Part shown: positions 7,378 through 18,488 of the stretch, in pieces
How the letters are laid out: every line of letters starts with the position of its first letter
How positions within the stretch are numbered: position 1 is the stretch's first letter
Assembly: GCA_946406035.1 (NCBI GenBank)
Contig: CAMJJG010000011.1
Location: 1-56,120, forward strand
Source: an uncultured Prevotellaceae bacterium
GTDB taxonomy: Bacteria > Bacteroidota > Bacteroidia > Bacteroidales > Muribaculaceae
Reading direction: 5' to 3'
Length of the DNA: 56,120 nucleotides
The notes under the pieces: generated by a model
The model's input: the letters and a program-made list of their open reading frames with translations, nothing else
Databases searched by the model: none
What the model was told of the DNA's origin: nothing
Translations under genes and position numbers: made by a program

Positions 7378-9219
7378 TTAATCATATGTGTAGTGTTTCA
7401 GCACCTGGCGGTAGCTGTTAAAAATCTTACTCTTGGACACAAAGCCCACATAGTGGCTGTTCTCGTCAACGACGGGCAGGTTCCAGGCTCCCGTGTCATC
7501 AAATATCTTCATTACCCGTTCCATCGGTGTCCCCACCACCACCTTGGCGGGCGGGATGGCCATGAATCGGTTTACGTGCATGCGTCGGTACAGGTCGGGA
7601 CGGAACATGATGTTGCGGATATCGTCGAGCTGAACCACGCCGATGAGCTTGCCCTCATCATCAGTCACTGGGAACAGGTTGCGGTGACTGTGGGCGATGA
7701 TGTCGACCATGTCCTTGAGGCTCATGTCGGGGTGGACGATAGAGAAGTCCTTCTCGATGACGCTGTCCATCTTGAGCAGGGTGAGCACCGAGCGGTCCTT
7801 CTGGTGGGTGAGTAGCTCGCCACGCTTGGCCAGGCGGCGCGAGTAGATGCCATAGGGGGTGAAAATGCGGCACACGCCATAGCTGCTTGCCGACACGATG
7901 AGCAGCGGCAGGAACAGCTCATAGCCGCCAGTCATCTCGGCGGCAAGGAAGATGGCCATCAATGGCGCATGCATCACTCCTGCCATCACTCCTGCCATGC
8001 CCATGAGGGCAAAATTCTTGATGCTGAGTGGTGTGTTGGGGTCGATGAAGCCCAGGTTATTGAACAAGTAGGCGAAAAACACGCCAGCCATCACGCCCAC
8101 AAACAGTGACGGCGCAAACGTACCACCGACGCCCCCACCGCCGTTGGTAGCGGCTGTGGCAAACACCTTGAAGGCTCCCAAGGCGAAGATGAACAGCAGC
8201 ACGGCAATCGTGTTGCTGCGATAGGCATAGAACAGACTGTTGTTGAAGATGCCCATCACATCGCCGTTGATCAGGCGGGTAATGCCATCATATCCCTCGC
8301 CATAGAGCGGAGGCATCAGGTAGATGAGCAGGCTCAAGGTGATGCCGCCCACGGCCCACCTTGCCCAGCGGTTGCGCAGTCGCTTGAAGCCGCGCTCCAC
8401 CCTGTCGATGAGGGTGATGAAATAGAGCGAAACAAAGCCGCAAAACACACCCAGCAACAGGACGTAGGGGATGCGTGAGGCAAAAAACGGCTCGCTCTGT
8501 GAGAAGAAGAACTCGACGTTATAGCCCGTGAACACATAGGCCACCGTGGCGCCAGCCACCGACGCCGTGATCAACGGTATAGCGGCTCCCGCCGTGAGGT
8601 CGAGCATGAGCACCTCGATGGTGAACAGCATGCCCGCGATGGGTGCCTTGAAGATGCCGGCAATACCCGCTGCCGCTCCACAAGCCACGAGCATGGCCAG
8701 CGTTTGGGGCGTGAGCCTGAAAGCCTGGCCCAGGTTGCTGCCAATGGCGGCACCGGTAAACACAATGGGACCCTCGGCTCCGACCGATCCACCGAATCCG
8801 ATGGTCACCGACGAGGCGATGAGCGATGAATACATGTTATGGATCTTGAGGCGGCTCTTTTTTAATGCAAGGGCATATAGCACGCGCGTCACACCATGTG
8901 AGATGGGTTCTCGAGCGATGTAATAGACATACAGGCTTGCCAGCAAGATGCCGATGGCAGGAAAAACAAGGTAGAGCAGGTTGTCACGCTCGATGTCGAA
9001 GCGGCTCGTCAAGAAACCCGCTATCAGGCTGATGAGCGTCTTGAGCAGCACCGCCGCCAGTCCAGCGGTGATGCCCACAACCAGTGCCAGCAAGACGACA
9101 AATGTCTTGTCGGGGATGTGGCGTTCGCGCCACACGAGTAGCTGTATCCACCAGTTGCCCCCCTTGTCGGTGGTGGCTCTGGCGTTGCCGTGGCCTACTG
9201 TAACAGATTGTCGTGCCAT
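7378..9219 (-). CDS. ClC-family chloride channel/transporter with C-terminal CBS pair
   Basis: This 613-residue inner-membrane protein has the ClC selectivity motifs GAEGP at 147-151 (gating glutamate E149) and GGTFAP at 365-370. Two CBS domains follow at about 480-540 and 550-610 and may sense nucleotides. At the position of the internal proton glutamate of the E. coli antiporter (E203) this protein reads IEV, with valine, as animal ClC channels do. This suggests passive chloride conduction rather than Cl-/H+ exchange. Its ATG overlaps the stop codon of the upstream glycosylphosphotransferase by one base (TAATG), which indicates coupling. Confidence 0.93.
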   Translation of the reverse strand: MARQSVTVGHGNARATTDKGGNWWIQLLVWRERHIPDKTFVVLLALVVGITAGLAAVLLKTLISLIAGFLTSRFDIERDNLLYLVFPAIGILLASLYVYYIAREPISHGVTRVLYALALKKSRLKIHNMYSSLIASSVTIGFGGSVGAEGPIVFTGAAIGSNLGQAFRLTPQTLAMLVACGAAAGIAGIFKAPIAGMLFTIEVLMLDLTAGAAIPLITASVAGATVAYVFTGYNVEFFFSQSEPFFASRIPYVLLLGVFCGFVSLYFITLIDRVERGFKRLRNRWARWAVGGITLSLLIYLMPPLYGEGYDGITRLINGDVMGIFNNSLFYAYRSNTIAVLLFIFALGAFKVFATAATNGGGGVGGTFAPSLFVGVMAGVFFAYLFNNLGFIDPNTPLSIKNFALMGMAGVMAGVMHAPLMAIFLAAEMTGGYELFLPLLIVSASSYGVCRIFTPYGIYSRRLAKRGELLTHQKDRSVLTLLKMDSVIEKDFSIVHPDMSLKDMVDIIAHSHRNLFPVTDDEGKLIGVVQLDDIRNIMFRPDLYRRMHVNRFMAIPPAKVVVGTPMERVMKIFDDTGAWNLPVVDENSHYVGFVSKSKIFNSYRQVLKHYTYD

Positions 9220-10655
9220 TACATGCCGCGTCCGGTAAAGACGATTTTGATTGTATAGATGAGTATCTTCAGGTCATTGAGCAATGACATGTTGTCAAGA
9301 TACATCAGATCATACTTGACGCGCTCGACCATCTCGTCGACATTCTTGGCATAGCCGAATTTCACCATACCCATCGAGGTGATGCCGGGGCGCACCTGGT
9401 GCAGCAAGGCATAGGCGGGCACGCGCTTGGTGATCAAGTCCACATAGTACTTGCGCTCGGGGCGGGGGCCAACGAGGGCCATATCGCCCTTGAGTACGTT
9501 CCAGAATTGCGGCAACTCGTCGATGCGGTACTTGCGCATGAAGCGGCCAAAGGGCGTGATGCGCGGGTCGTTGTCCGACGACAGTTGGGGCTTACCGGCA
9601 GCCTCGGCATCTTGCACCATCGAGCGGAACTTAATGATGTTGAACGGCTTGTTGTGGAAACCGATGCGCCGTTGCAGATAGAATACCGGGCCAGGGCTGG
9701 TGAGCTTGATGGTAATGCCCACGGCTGCATAGATGGGAATGAGCAGCACCAGCGCGCTTGCCGACACGAGTATGTCGATGGCACGCTTGATGTTCTTGCC
9801 GCTATCACTCATGCTACTGCGGGAGATGTTGACCAGGGGCTCGCCATAGATGTCGGAGATGCGCACCTGGCTCTGCATCATGTTGAAGCGCTCGGGAGAT
9901 ATCTTGATGGGGAGTCCTAGGGCAAACAGGTGGTTGATGGCATGCATCGTGTTCTGGAAATCGTCTCGCGTGGGTACCACAATAAGTTCCCAAATACCCT
10001 CATTGTCACACACTTGCTGGATGTCTTTCAAGTCATGGCAGGGTAGCGGATTGCCCTGAACGGGAGCCTCGCCCGGAATGTTGACAAAGCCCTTGATGTC
10101 ATAGCCCGCCGAATTGCGCGCCTTGTTCAACTTGTCGGCAAAGGCCAGTGCCGCCGACCCGCTGCCGACAATCAGTGTCGGGAACGTCCAGCGTCGGGAC
10201 TTGATGCGTTGGGTCGCGTGGTTGGTGATGATTAAGCGCATGCCGTATACCCATCCGAACAGCAATGCCCACAGGATGAAGATCATCTCATAGTCCATAC
10301 CACGCACGCCGATGACGTCATTGATGAGCGCGAGGAAGAAGATGAGCAGCGTGTTGATGGCCGCGCTGGCAGCCGTGGTGAGCAGCTCCTGGACGCGCGA
10401 CTTGCGGCACACCTCGTTGTAGTAGCCGCTGAAGGCATAGGTAACCATCATCATCAGGGGGAAGAATACTTGGCCCAGCAGTACAATCTTGCTGGTCAGG
10501 TAGTTCGACAGGTGGGCATATCCCACGACGTGCCCCATCTGGTAGCGCACGATGTTGTAGATGAACCAGGCAATATTGGACATCACGAAGTCGCACACCA
10601 CATACTTGATGCGCTGGCGATGTGCCCTGTTGTTGAAGTCTAGCCTGATTCTCAT
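9219..10655 (-). CDS. Polyprenyl glycosylphosphotransferase (exopolysaccharide initiating sugar transferase)
   Basis: This is a 478-residue WcaJ/CpsE-like enzyme. It has an N-terminal bundle of four to five membrane helices (about 15-125), a Rossmann-like middle domain (about 140-270), and a C-terminal bacterial sugar transferase domain (about 285-478). The C-terminal domain has the hallmark segments KRAIDILVSA, FNIIKFRSM, RIDELPQFWNVL and LVGPRPE. It should place the first sugar-1-phosphate on undecaprenyl phosphate for capsule or exopolysaccharide synthesis. I chose the ATG at 10655, 4 nt after tsaC. No other capsule gene is adjacent, so its presence in a tRNA-gene operon is unusual. Confidence 0.9.
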   Translation of the reverse strand: MRIRLDFNNRAHRQRIKYVVCDFVMSNIAWFIYNIVRYQMGHVVGYAHLSNYLTSKIVLLGQVFFPLMMMVTYAFSGYYNEVCRKSRVQELLTTAASAAINTLLIFFLALINDVIGVRGMDYEMIFILWALLFGWVYGMRLIITNHATQRIKSRRWTFPTLIVGSGSAALAFADKLNKARNSAGYDIKGFVNIPGEAPVQGNPLPCHDLKDIQQVCDNEGIWELIVVPTRDDFQNTMHAINHLFALGLPIKISPERFNMMQSQVRISDIYGEPLVNISRSSMSDSGKNIKRAIDILVSASALVLLIPIYAAVGITIKLTSPGPVFYLQRRIGFHNKPFNIIKFRSMVQDAEAAGKPQLSSDNDPRITPFGRFMRKYRIDELPQFWNVLKGDMALVGPRPERKYYVDLITKRVPAYALLHQVRPGITSMGMVKFGYAKNVDEMVERVKYDLMYLDNMSLLNDLKILIYTIKIVFTGRGM

Positions 10656-10659
10656 GACG

Positions 10660-11262
10660 TTATCTGATGATTTTGAAAGTGCCGTCGCGACCCAGCATGA
10701 TGATGTTGGACGGCTGGTGGGACGTCTTGTCGCCACGACGGTACTCGACGGTGTAGTCCACACCATTGATGATGGCGGGATTGATGTCGGCAAAGGTCCT
10801 GGCTGTGGGTTGGCCGCTCACGTTGGCCGATGTGGACACAATGGGCTTGCCGAAGCTCTGGCACAGGCGGTGGCAGAACTCGTCGTTAGGGATGCGAATG
10901 CCCACGCTGTCCTCGTCGCCGAGCACATTCTGTGCCAGGTTGTAAGCCCCCTCATAGATGATAGTCAGCGGCTTGACTGCCACATCAATGAGCTCGCGGG
11001 CAATCATGGGCACATCGACTACATAGTGGTCCAGGTGGTCGGTACTGTCGATGAGCACGATGAGCGCCTTGCTGTCGTCGCGCTGCTTGAGCTTGTAGAT
11101 GCGCTTGACGGCGTCGGCATTGGTCGCGTCACAACCAATGCCCCACACGGTATCGGTGGGGTAGAGAATCAGTCCGCCGTCGCTCAGCACCTTCAGGCAC
11201 TGGACGATGTCGGCTTCCTGTTGGGATCGGTCTCTCTGTATTTGTTCCTTGCTCAGATTCAT
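10660..11262 (-). CDS. tsaC: Threonylcarbamoyl-AMP synthase (TsaC/Sua5/YrdC family)
   Basis: This protein makes threonylcarbamoyl-adenylate from threonine, bicarbonate and ATP, the first step of t6A37 tRNA modification. At 200 residues it is the short TsaC-like form without the Sua5 C-terminal domain. The YrdC signature is clear: PTDTVWGIGCD at 35-45, then the K-x-R patch in YKLKQRDDSKAL and the SANVSG motif near 160. It lies 23 nt downstream of glnS and 4 nt upstream of the glycosylphosphotransferase. Confidence 0.95.
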   Translation of the reverse strand: MNLSKEQIQRDRSQQEADIVQCLKVLSDGGLILYPTDTVWGIGCDATNADAVKRIYKLKQRDDSKALIVLIDSTDHLDHYVVDVPMIARELIDVAVKPLTIIYEGAYNLAQNVLGDEDSVGIRIPNDEFCHRLCQSFGKPIVSTSANVSGQPTARTFADINPAIINGVDYTVEYRRGDKTSHQPSNIIMLGRDGTFKIIR

Positions 11263-11285
11263 GTCAAGATAGAAACTGAAACGGC

Positions 11286-13007
<1,722 letters not shown>

Positions 13008-13058
13008 ATTATATCAATATATCTCTTAAAAAAATGTTTAATCTCACTAATTAACTTG

Positions 13059-13066
13059 CAAAGTTA
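13059..13066 (-). promoter_or_regulatory. Promoter -7 box for the glnS operon
   Basis: On the minus strand this reads TAACTTTG, followed by C, the typical Bacteroidota -7 context. It lies about 52 nt before the glnS ATG. The -33 box is poor. Confidence 0.55.
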
Positions 13067-13286
13067 CATAATTTCCACAAATATCCCACCCATCTACCGA
13101 AAAATCAGGGAAACCGCACCAAAATTTTTTTATGAAATGATATAGCCGACGGCCCTAAGGGTTTTTAAATGTTGATTGCGCTAGGAAAACGTATTTCACG
13201 AAAAAAATTAAGGTTATTCGTGTAATGATATACCTAATTCGCATTAGTTCAGCAGGGTTCAGGCCAACAGCTATATCGTTCCATTT

Positions 13287-13343
13287 AAAAAACTGAATAC
13301 GCTGGCGCATTCCGGATAGAATAGTCAGCGTATTCAGTTTTTT
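13287..13343 (-). terminator. Strong terminator of the rhomboid-to-M3-peptidase operon
   Basis: A perfect 18-bp stem (13287-13304 with 13326-13343) encloses a 21-nt loop. The minus strand ends the stem in six T. It begins 24 nt after the peptidase stop codon. The stem also ends in T6 on the plus strand, so it could work in both directions. Confidence 0.85.
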
Positions 13344-13367
13344 GTCGTTTTCGGTGAAGTGACCTGA

Positions 13368-15491
13368 TTACTTCAGGCCGCGGTTGCGCAGCAGGGCGTC
13401 GGCAGTGGGAGCCTGACCACGGAAGCGCTTGTAGAGCACCATGGGATCCTCGGTGTCACCTGCCTCGAGCAGCGCGCGATACTTGTTGGCGGTAGCCTTG
13501 TCAAAGCAACCAGCCTGCTCAAATGCCATGTAGCCATCGGCCTCCAGTACCTGTGACCACAGGTAGGTGTAGTAGCCGCAGGCATACTCATCGCTGGCGA
13601 ACACGTGCTTGAAGTAGGGACTGCGATAGCGGAACTCGACCAGGGCGGGCATGTTGAGCTGGTTCTTCACGTCCTGCTCATATGCCTTGACGTCGATGTT
13701 CTTGGCCTCCTCGGGGGTCCAGACCTTCTTGTGCCAGTAGATGTCCAACAGGGCGGCACCCACGAGCTCGGTGGTCATGAAGCCCATGTTGAACTGGGCG
13801 CTCTCGTTGAGCTTCTGCACGAGGCTGTCGGGGATCACTTCGCCCGTCTTGTAGTGGCGAGCGTAGTTCTTCAATACCTCGGGCTCAAATGCCCAGTGCT
13901 CATTGATCTGTGAGGGCATCTCTACCAGGTCGCGGTCGGTGTTGGTGCCGGCCAGACCGCGGTACTGTACGCGGGTCAACATGCCGTGCAGGGCATGGCC
14001 AAACTCGTGGAAGACGGTCTGCACGTCATCCCAGGTGAGCAACGAGGGCGTGTCTCCCGAGGGCAGTGCCATGTTGCCTACATTATAGATAATGGGGCGC
14101 ACGTTCTGGCCACCATAGTTATAGGCCTCTTGCATGGCGTTCATCCAAGCACCGGGAGCCTTGGTGTCGCGGGGCAGGTAATCGGTCATGAAGACGGCGA
14201 GGTGCTTGCCCTCGGCATCCTTCACGTTATAGACCTTGACCTCGGGGTTATACTTGGGTGCATCGGGCATCTCCTCAAAGGTGAGGCCATAGAGCTTGTT
14301 GGCGATGAAGAAGATACCGTTCTTGACCACGCTGTCGAGAGCGAAGTAGGGACGCACGTCATCCTCGCTGAAGTTGAACTTCTCCTTCTTCACCTTCTCG
14401 GCATAGTAGTAATAGTCACAGGCCTCGATCTGGGCCGTATCGCCGTGGGCGGCGGCATAGCGCTGCATGTCGGCAACTTCCTGGTCCACCTTCTTGATGG
14501 CGGGGCGCCAGAGCGACATGAGCAGATCCTCGGCAGCCTTGGGCGTCTTGGCCATGTAGGGATCAACGGCATAGTCGGCAAAGGTGTTGAAGCCGAGCAG
14601 GTTGGCCTTCTGCTGACGCAGGATCAGGATGTTGCGGATGTTCTCGCTGTTGTCCCACTCGTCGCCGTGGCTAGCGGTGGTGGTGTAGGTCTCATACATC
14701 TTGCGGCGCAGGTCGCGGTTGTCGGCATAAGTCAGCACGGGGAGGCGTGTGGCAGCAATGGAGCTGAATGCCCACTGGCCTTTCTTGCCCTTGTCGGCGG
14801 CGAGCTTGGCGGCATTGTCGATGATCTCCTGGGGGAGGCCCTTGAGCTGCTCCTCATTGTCGATGAAGAAGACGCAGTTGCTCAGGTCATGCTGAATGTT
14901 GTTGCCAAACTTGAGGTTGAACTCACCCAGCTTGCGGTTGATCTCCTTGAGGCTGTCCTTCTGGGCTGCGGTGAGCAGGGCGCCGTTGCGCACAAACCTC
15001 TTGTAATACTTCTCGGTGAGGCGCTTCTGGATGGGATCCATCCCCAGCTTGTCGGCGTTTTCATAAGCTGCCTTAACCTTGGCAAACAGGCTGTCGTTCA
15101 TGTACATGGCATCGCTCTGGGCCGTCAGCTTGGGCATCAGGGCCTCTGAGACCTTCTGCATCTCGGGCGTGTTGTCGCTCTCGCTCAGGGCATAGAGTAC
15201 ACCAGTGACCTTTCTCAGGATTTCGCCACAGTTGTCCAGGGCCAGGATGGTGTTCTCAAAGTTGGGCTCGGCCGTGTTCTTGATGATTGAATCAATCTCG
15301 GCGTTCTGCTGCTCGATGCCAGCTTCTACGGCAGGCTCGTAGTCAGCATAGGTGATCTTGTCAAACGGCGGGATGCCGTACTCGTTTTCATACTCCATCA
15401 TGAATGGATTGTCCTTGGCTGTTTTTTTCTCGCTGCAGCTCACAAGCACCAGGGCTGCGAGGGCGAGAACGGTTAAAAATAATTTCTTCAT
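13368..15491 (-). CDS. dcp: M3-family metallopeptidase lipoprotein (peptidyl-dipeptidase Dcp-like)
   Basis: This 707-residue zinc oligopeptidase trims short peptides. The zinc site HEFGH starts at residue 495, followed by ALHGML, as in Dcp/oligopeptidase A. Unlike the cytoplasmic enzymes it has a lipoprotein signal peptide with lipobox LVSC (Cys19), so it probably sits in the periplasm on a membrane. There it could produce dipeptides for uptake. It is the last gene of the leftward run that starts at 18262 and lies 38 nt after the EEP gene. Confidence 0.92.
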   Translation of the reverse strand: MKKLFLTVLALAALVLVSCSEKKTAKDNPFMMEYENEYGIPPFDKITYADYEPAVEAGIEQQNAEIDSIIKNTAEPNFENTILALDNCGEILRKVTGVLYALSESDNTPEMQKVSEALMPKLTAQSDAMYMNDSLFAKVKAAYENADKLGMDPIQKRLTEKYYKRFVRNGALLTAAQKDSLKEINRKLGEFNLKFGNNIQHDLSNCVFFIDNEEQLKGLPQEIIDNAAKLAADKGKKGQWAFSSIAATRLPVLTYADNRDLRRKMYETYTTTASHGDEWDNSENIRNILILRQQKANLLGFNTFADYAVDPYMAKTPKAAEDLLMSLWRPAIKKVDQEVADMQRYAAAHGDTAQIEACDYYYYAEKVKKEKFNFSEDDVRPYFALDSVVKNGIFFIANKLYGLTFEEMPDAPKYNPEVKVYNVKDAEGKHLAVFMTDYLPRDTKAPGAWMNAMQEAYNYGGQNVRPIIYNVGNMALPSGDTPSLLTWDDVQTVFHEFGHALHGMLTRVQYRGLAGTNTDRDLVEMPSQINEHWAFEPEVLKNYARHYKTGEVIPDSLVQKLNESAQFNMGFMTTELVGAALLDIYWHKKVWTPEEAKNIDVKAYEQDVKNQLNMPALVEFRYRSPYFKHVFASDEYACGYYTYLWSQVLEADGYMAFEQAGCFDKATANKYRALLEAGDTEDPMVLYKRFRGQAPTADALLRNRGLK

Positions 15492-15529
15492 GTTTACAAT
15501 GATGGTTAAAGAATGAATTGTATGGATGT

Positions 15530-16657
15530 TTACTTGATATCGATGTCAAATGTCGCCACCAGCGGGTAGTGGTCACTGCTGCCGCCCTTCAGGCGCTTGG
15601 CATTGAGCGCCTTGACCGAGCCTCGATAGAAGATGTGGTCGATGCGGTAGAGCAGGCCGAACTTGTTGTAGGTATAGGCATAGCCAGTGCCCGCATCACG
15701 CCATGCGTCCTTCAGGTCATCGCCCTTGATGGTGCGATAGACGTGTGACGTGGTGATGTCGTTCATGTCGCCGCACACGATGACAGTAGCCGGCGAGTTG
15801 TCGATAGCCTGGCGCAGTGTGGTGGCGTTCTTCTCGCGCAGGGCGAACGAGCGGCGCATCCTCTCGATGCGTGACGGCTTGGCCTCGGGCGAGACGCGCA
15901 CACTCTGGTTCTTGCCGAAGCTCAAGTGATAGGATTGCAGCCTGAAGTTCACCAGGCGCAGTTGCTTGCCATTGGGCATCTGCAGGTCATAGGCCCTCGC
16001 GAGATAAGCCGTGTTGTTCCTGTTGTAGCCCAGTGGTGAGCGTGACTCTATCGACTCGGTGAGGGGCTGAGTCGTGAAGGGATACTTCGACATTAGGCTC
16101 AGGCCCTCGTTGCCAAAGTAGCAGTAGGGGTATTTGGCCTTGATCTCGTTGACGAGGGGCACCAGTGACGGTATCTCGGTCCACTCCAGCCCGCCGGGCA
16201 GGCTCTCTTGCATGAGCACCACATCGGGGTTGGCGTCAAGAATCAGCCGCATCGTTGTCGAGGATTCGGCATTTATTTCCGGGTCGATGTAGTTAAACCC
16301 CAGCACGTTATAGGTCATCACGTCGAGTATCATCGTTGTGTCGGCAGGCACGGGAGGCCCCTCGTCGGGACTGTTGATGGGAACAAATTGACTGATGATG
16401 GGAGCCGTGAATACGACGGCTGCCACGATCTCGAGCACTGCCCACCATCTGCGCCACAGCATGGCCACCACGAGAGCGGCGAGCGCAATCAGCAGCAGTG
16501 GCATGAAACCTAGTGCGGCAAACGGAGCCAAGAAGAAACTTTGGGGACTGATGCGGCCCGCGTGTGCGCAGCACACCAGCAACACGGCGAGCACGCCTAT
16601 CAGAATTTCAAAGGTTCGGTTAACTGGTTTTCTTCTTCTTTTTCGGTAATTAGTCAT
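15530..16657 (-). CDS. Membrane-anchored endonuclease/exonuclease/phosphatase-family protein
   Basis: This 375-residue protein has three N-terminal membrane helices (about 15-33, 40-65, 70-92) followed by an EEP domain facing the periplasm. Catalytic landmarks are MTYNVLGFN, a glutamate in VLMQES, GDMNDI and the C-terminal SSDHYPL. EEP proteins cleave phosphodiesters in DNA, RNA, phospholipids or inositol phosphates, and the substrate cannot be told here. The arrangement, three helices then a phosphatase-like domain, is common in Bacteroidales next to rhomboid genes. It is 20 nt downstream of the rhomboid gene at 16678. Confidence 0.85.
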   Translation of the reverse strand: MTNYRKRRRKPVNRTFEILIGVLAVLLVCCAHAGRISPQSFFLAPFAALGFMPLLLIALAALVVAMLWRRWWAVLEIVAAVVFTAPIISQFVPINSPDEGPPVPADTTMILDVMTYNVLGFNYIDPEINAESSTTMRLILDANPDVVLMQESLPGGLEWTEIPSLVPLVNEIKAKYPYCYFGNEGLSLMSKYPFTTQPLTESIESRSPLGYNRNNTAYLARAYDLQMPNGKQLRLVNFRLQSYHLSFGKNQSVRVSPEAKPSRIERMRRSFALREKNATTLRQAIDNSPATVIVCGDMNDITTSHVYRTIKGDDLKDAWRDAGTGYAYTYNKFGLLYRIDHIFYRGSVKALNAKRLKGGSSDHYPLVATFDIDIK

Positions 16658-16677
16658 TATTAATGCGGTAATGTTGA

Positions 16678-17586
16678 TTAAACAGAGCGTCGCCTGGAAG
16701 CTTTAAACAATTTATCCTTTTCCTCATCGCTCAAGGCGTCATATCCGGCAGCCTTGATCTTGCCCAGGATCATATCCAGTTCCTCCTCGTCAACCAGGTC
16801 GTTGGGGGTGTTGGCGTGAGGGGTGTGATGATTGTTGTGGTGAGGTGAGTTCTCAGTTGATTGGCGGCCAAACTTGGGCATGGTCAATGAGCGGCCGTTG
16901 AAGAATCCCACCACGGCGTCGATTGCGGCATTGAGTGGCCGTGTGATGTCATGACCGCGCTTGATGCGCAGGGCAAACCAGGCCCCCACAATCGCTCCGC
17001 CGATGTGGGCGATGCTGCCCCCCATGTTGCCTGCATCCAGGCTCAGCAGGTCGATGGCGATGGTGATGATGGCGATCCACTTGAGTGGCACCTCGCCCAG
17101 GAAGAGCAACCCAATCTTGTACTCTGGCGCATAGACCGCCGTGGCGACAACGATGGCAATAACCGATGCCGAAGCGCCCACCAGTGTCGCCCTGACCAGC
17201 GCGAGGTGGGGCAACAGGTTATAGGCCAGCAGGTAAAGCACCGCTCCGCCCAGGCCGCCCAGGATATAGACTGCCGTGAGCTGCTTGGAGGAGAAAAACT
17301 CCATGAAGATGCGCCCCAACCAGTATAGCCACAACATGTTGAACAAGATGTGCATCACGCCATAGTGGGCAAACATATAGGTCAACAGTGTCCAGGGCCG
17401 ACGCAACAGCAGCGACAGGTCGCTGGGCAGGCTCACCCAGCTCAACATGCTGTCGCCAGCATTCACGAGCAGGGCGCCCAGGGCCAACAGGTGCAGCAAC
17501 AGGAAAACACCGATGTTGATGAAAATCAATTTCAACAGCATCGAGCCTTGCAGATAACTGCGCTTGATGTCATCAATAAAAGTCAT
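16678..17586 (-). CDS. Rhomboid-family intramembrane serine protease (second of a tandem pair)
   Basis: This 302-residue protein has six membrane helices within residues 18-208. The catalytic dyad is readable as S139 in GASAS and H194 in AHIGG. The oxyanion-loop HxxxN is at H79-N83. A roughly 90-residue cytoplasmic tail follows, with a His/Asn-rich linker (HHNNHHTPHANTPND). It then has the helical segment DEEELDMILGKIKAAGYDALSDEEKDKL (quoted in two parts: DEEELDMILGKIKAAG, YDALSDEEKDKL), a tail often seen on Bacteroidota rhomboids. It overlaps the upstream rhomboid gene by 14 bp. The substrates are unknown. Confidence 0.92.
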   Translation of the reverse strand: MTFIDDIKRSYLQGSMLLKLIFINIGVFLLLHLLALGALLVNAGDSMLSWVSLPSDLSLLLRRPWTLLTYMFAHYGVMHILFNMLWLYWLGRIFMEFFSSKQLTAVYILGGLGGAVLYLLAYNLLPHLALVRATLVGASASVIAIVVATAVYAPEYKIGLLFLGEVPLKWIAIITIAIDLLSLDAGNMGGSIAHIGGAIVGAWFALRIKRGHDITRPLNAAIDAVVGFFNGRSLTMPKFGRQSTENSPHHNNHHTPHANTPNDLVDEEELDMILGKIKAAGYDALSDEEKDKLFKASRRRSV

Positions 17587-18262
17587 TGCGGCGGATGGTC
17601 CCGTTATGTTTCCAATACAATATTAACAAAATGCCGGTAATCATTCCTCCCAGATGGGCAAAATGGCCAACGCCCGGCATGATGTGTGACACGCCAAAGA
17701 AGAGCTCAATCAAGCCATATCCTATTACCAGCCACTTGGCCTTGATGGGAAACGGGAATGGAATGACATACATGTTGACGTTAGGATAAAACATGCCGAA
17801 GGCCAACATGATGCCGAACACGGCACCCGAGGCGCCCACCGACACCACATCGTTAAGCGGCAGGTACATGCCAGCGGCGGCGATATCGTTCATGATCGAG
17901 GACAGCGTGAACTGCCACACCAATTCCTGTAACAGGGCGGCGCCCAAGCCGCACGTGATGTAATAGAACAGGTAGCGCTTGGCCCCCAGCGTGCGCTCGA
18001 TGACTCCGCCCAGCATCCACAGCATGAACATGTTGACCAGGATGTGGGTGAAACTGGACGTGTCATGCAGGAACATGTAGGTGAAAAATTGGGCGATGTT
18101 GAAGTCACTAGCTTGCCAAAAGTGCAGGCCCAGCCATCGAAATAAATCCACGCCATATCTCAAACAGGCCATCGACGCGAGCCACATCAACGCGTTGATG
18201 ATGAGCAGGTGCATCGTTACTGGTGGGACAGATCGAGCAGAAAACCTATTATTCAGTTGCAT
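17573..18262 (-). CDS. Rhomboid-family intramembrane serine protease (first of a tandem pair)
   Basis: This compact 229-residue rhomboid of six helices cleaves membrane-embedded substrates. The active site is S145 in GASGAVFG and H203 in FAHLGG, with N77 in THILVN supporting the oxyanion hole. It lacks the cytoplasmic tail of its downstream neighbour. The 14-bp overlap with that gene implies coupled translation and stable co-expression, so the two may share or divide substrates. It heads the leftward run rhomboid-rhomboid-EEP-M3 peptidase. Confidence 0.93.
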   Translation of the reverse strand: MQLNNRFSARSVPPVTMHLLIINALMWLASMACLRYGVDLFRWLGLHFWQASDFNIAQFFTYMFLHDTSSFTHILVNMFMLWMLGGVIERTLGAKRYLFYYITCGLGAALLQELVWQFTLSSIMNDIAAAGMYLPLNDVVSVGASGAVFGIMLAFGMFYPNVNMYVIPFPFPIKAKWLVIGYGLIELFFGVSHIMPGVGHFAHLGGMITGILLILYWKHNGTIRRNDFY

Positions 18263-18299
18263 ATGTTTTGTGTGATTGAAATTTCATTGAATTAACGCA

Positions 18300-18327
18300 C
18301 AAAAATAGCCAAAAACTCCCTATTCAA
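18300..18327 (-). promoter_or_regulatory. Promoter of the rhomboid operon
   Basis: The minus strand reads TATTTTTG (18300-18307) as the -7 box, with TTG (18325-18327) 17 nt upstream as a slightly close -33 box. It lies about 38 nt before the rhomboid ATG. Confidence 0.5.
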
Positions 18328-18399
18328 CACGTTTTTGATGTTAAAAATGCCGCAAATCGTCATTTTTTGGACTTTTTCAACGATTTTTTTTGATTTTTT

Positions 18400-18430
18400 T
18401 TTGCAGAAAATGTTGTTTTACTTATATTTG
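18400..18430 (+). promoter_or_regulatory. Promoter of the HU gene
   Basis: A TTTG -33 box (18400-18403, after a long T run) lies 19 nt before the -7 box TATATTTG (18423-18430), which is close to ideal spacing. The leader is about 50 nt and A/T-rich. Confidence 0.75.
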
Positions 18431-18488
18431 CGCATAGAAAAAGACAACTTATTTTATTCACATATTAAATTATTTAAAAAATTACACT

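Larger units (their letters stand above)
13008..13367. other. Intergenic region between glnS and the M3 peptidase gene
   Basis: This AT-rich stretch holds the glnS promoter at 13059-13066 and the 18-bp terminator hairpin at 13287-13343. A weak imperfect repeat (TTCACGAA and TTCGTGTAA, about 13195-13225) lies between them. I see no coding potential or known RNA family in the rest. Confidence 0.5.
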
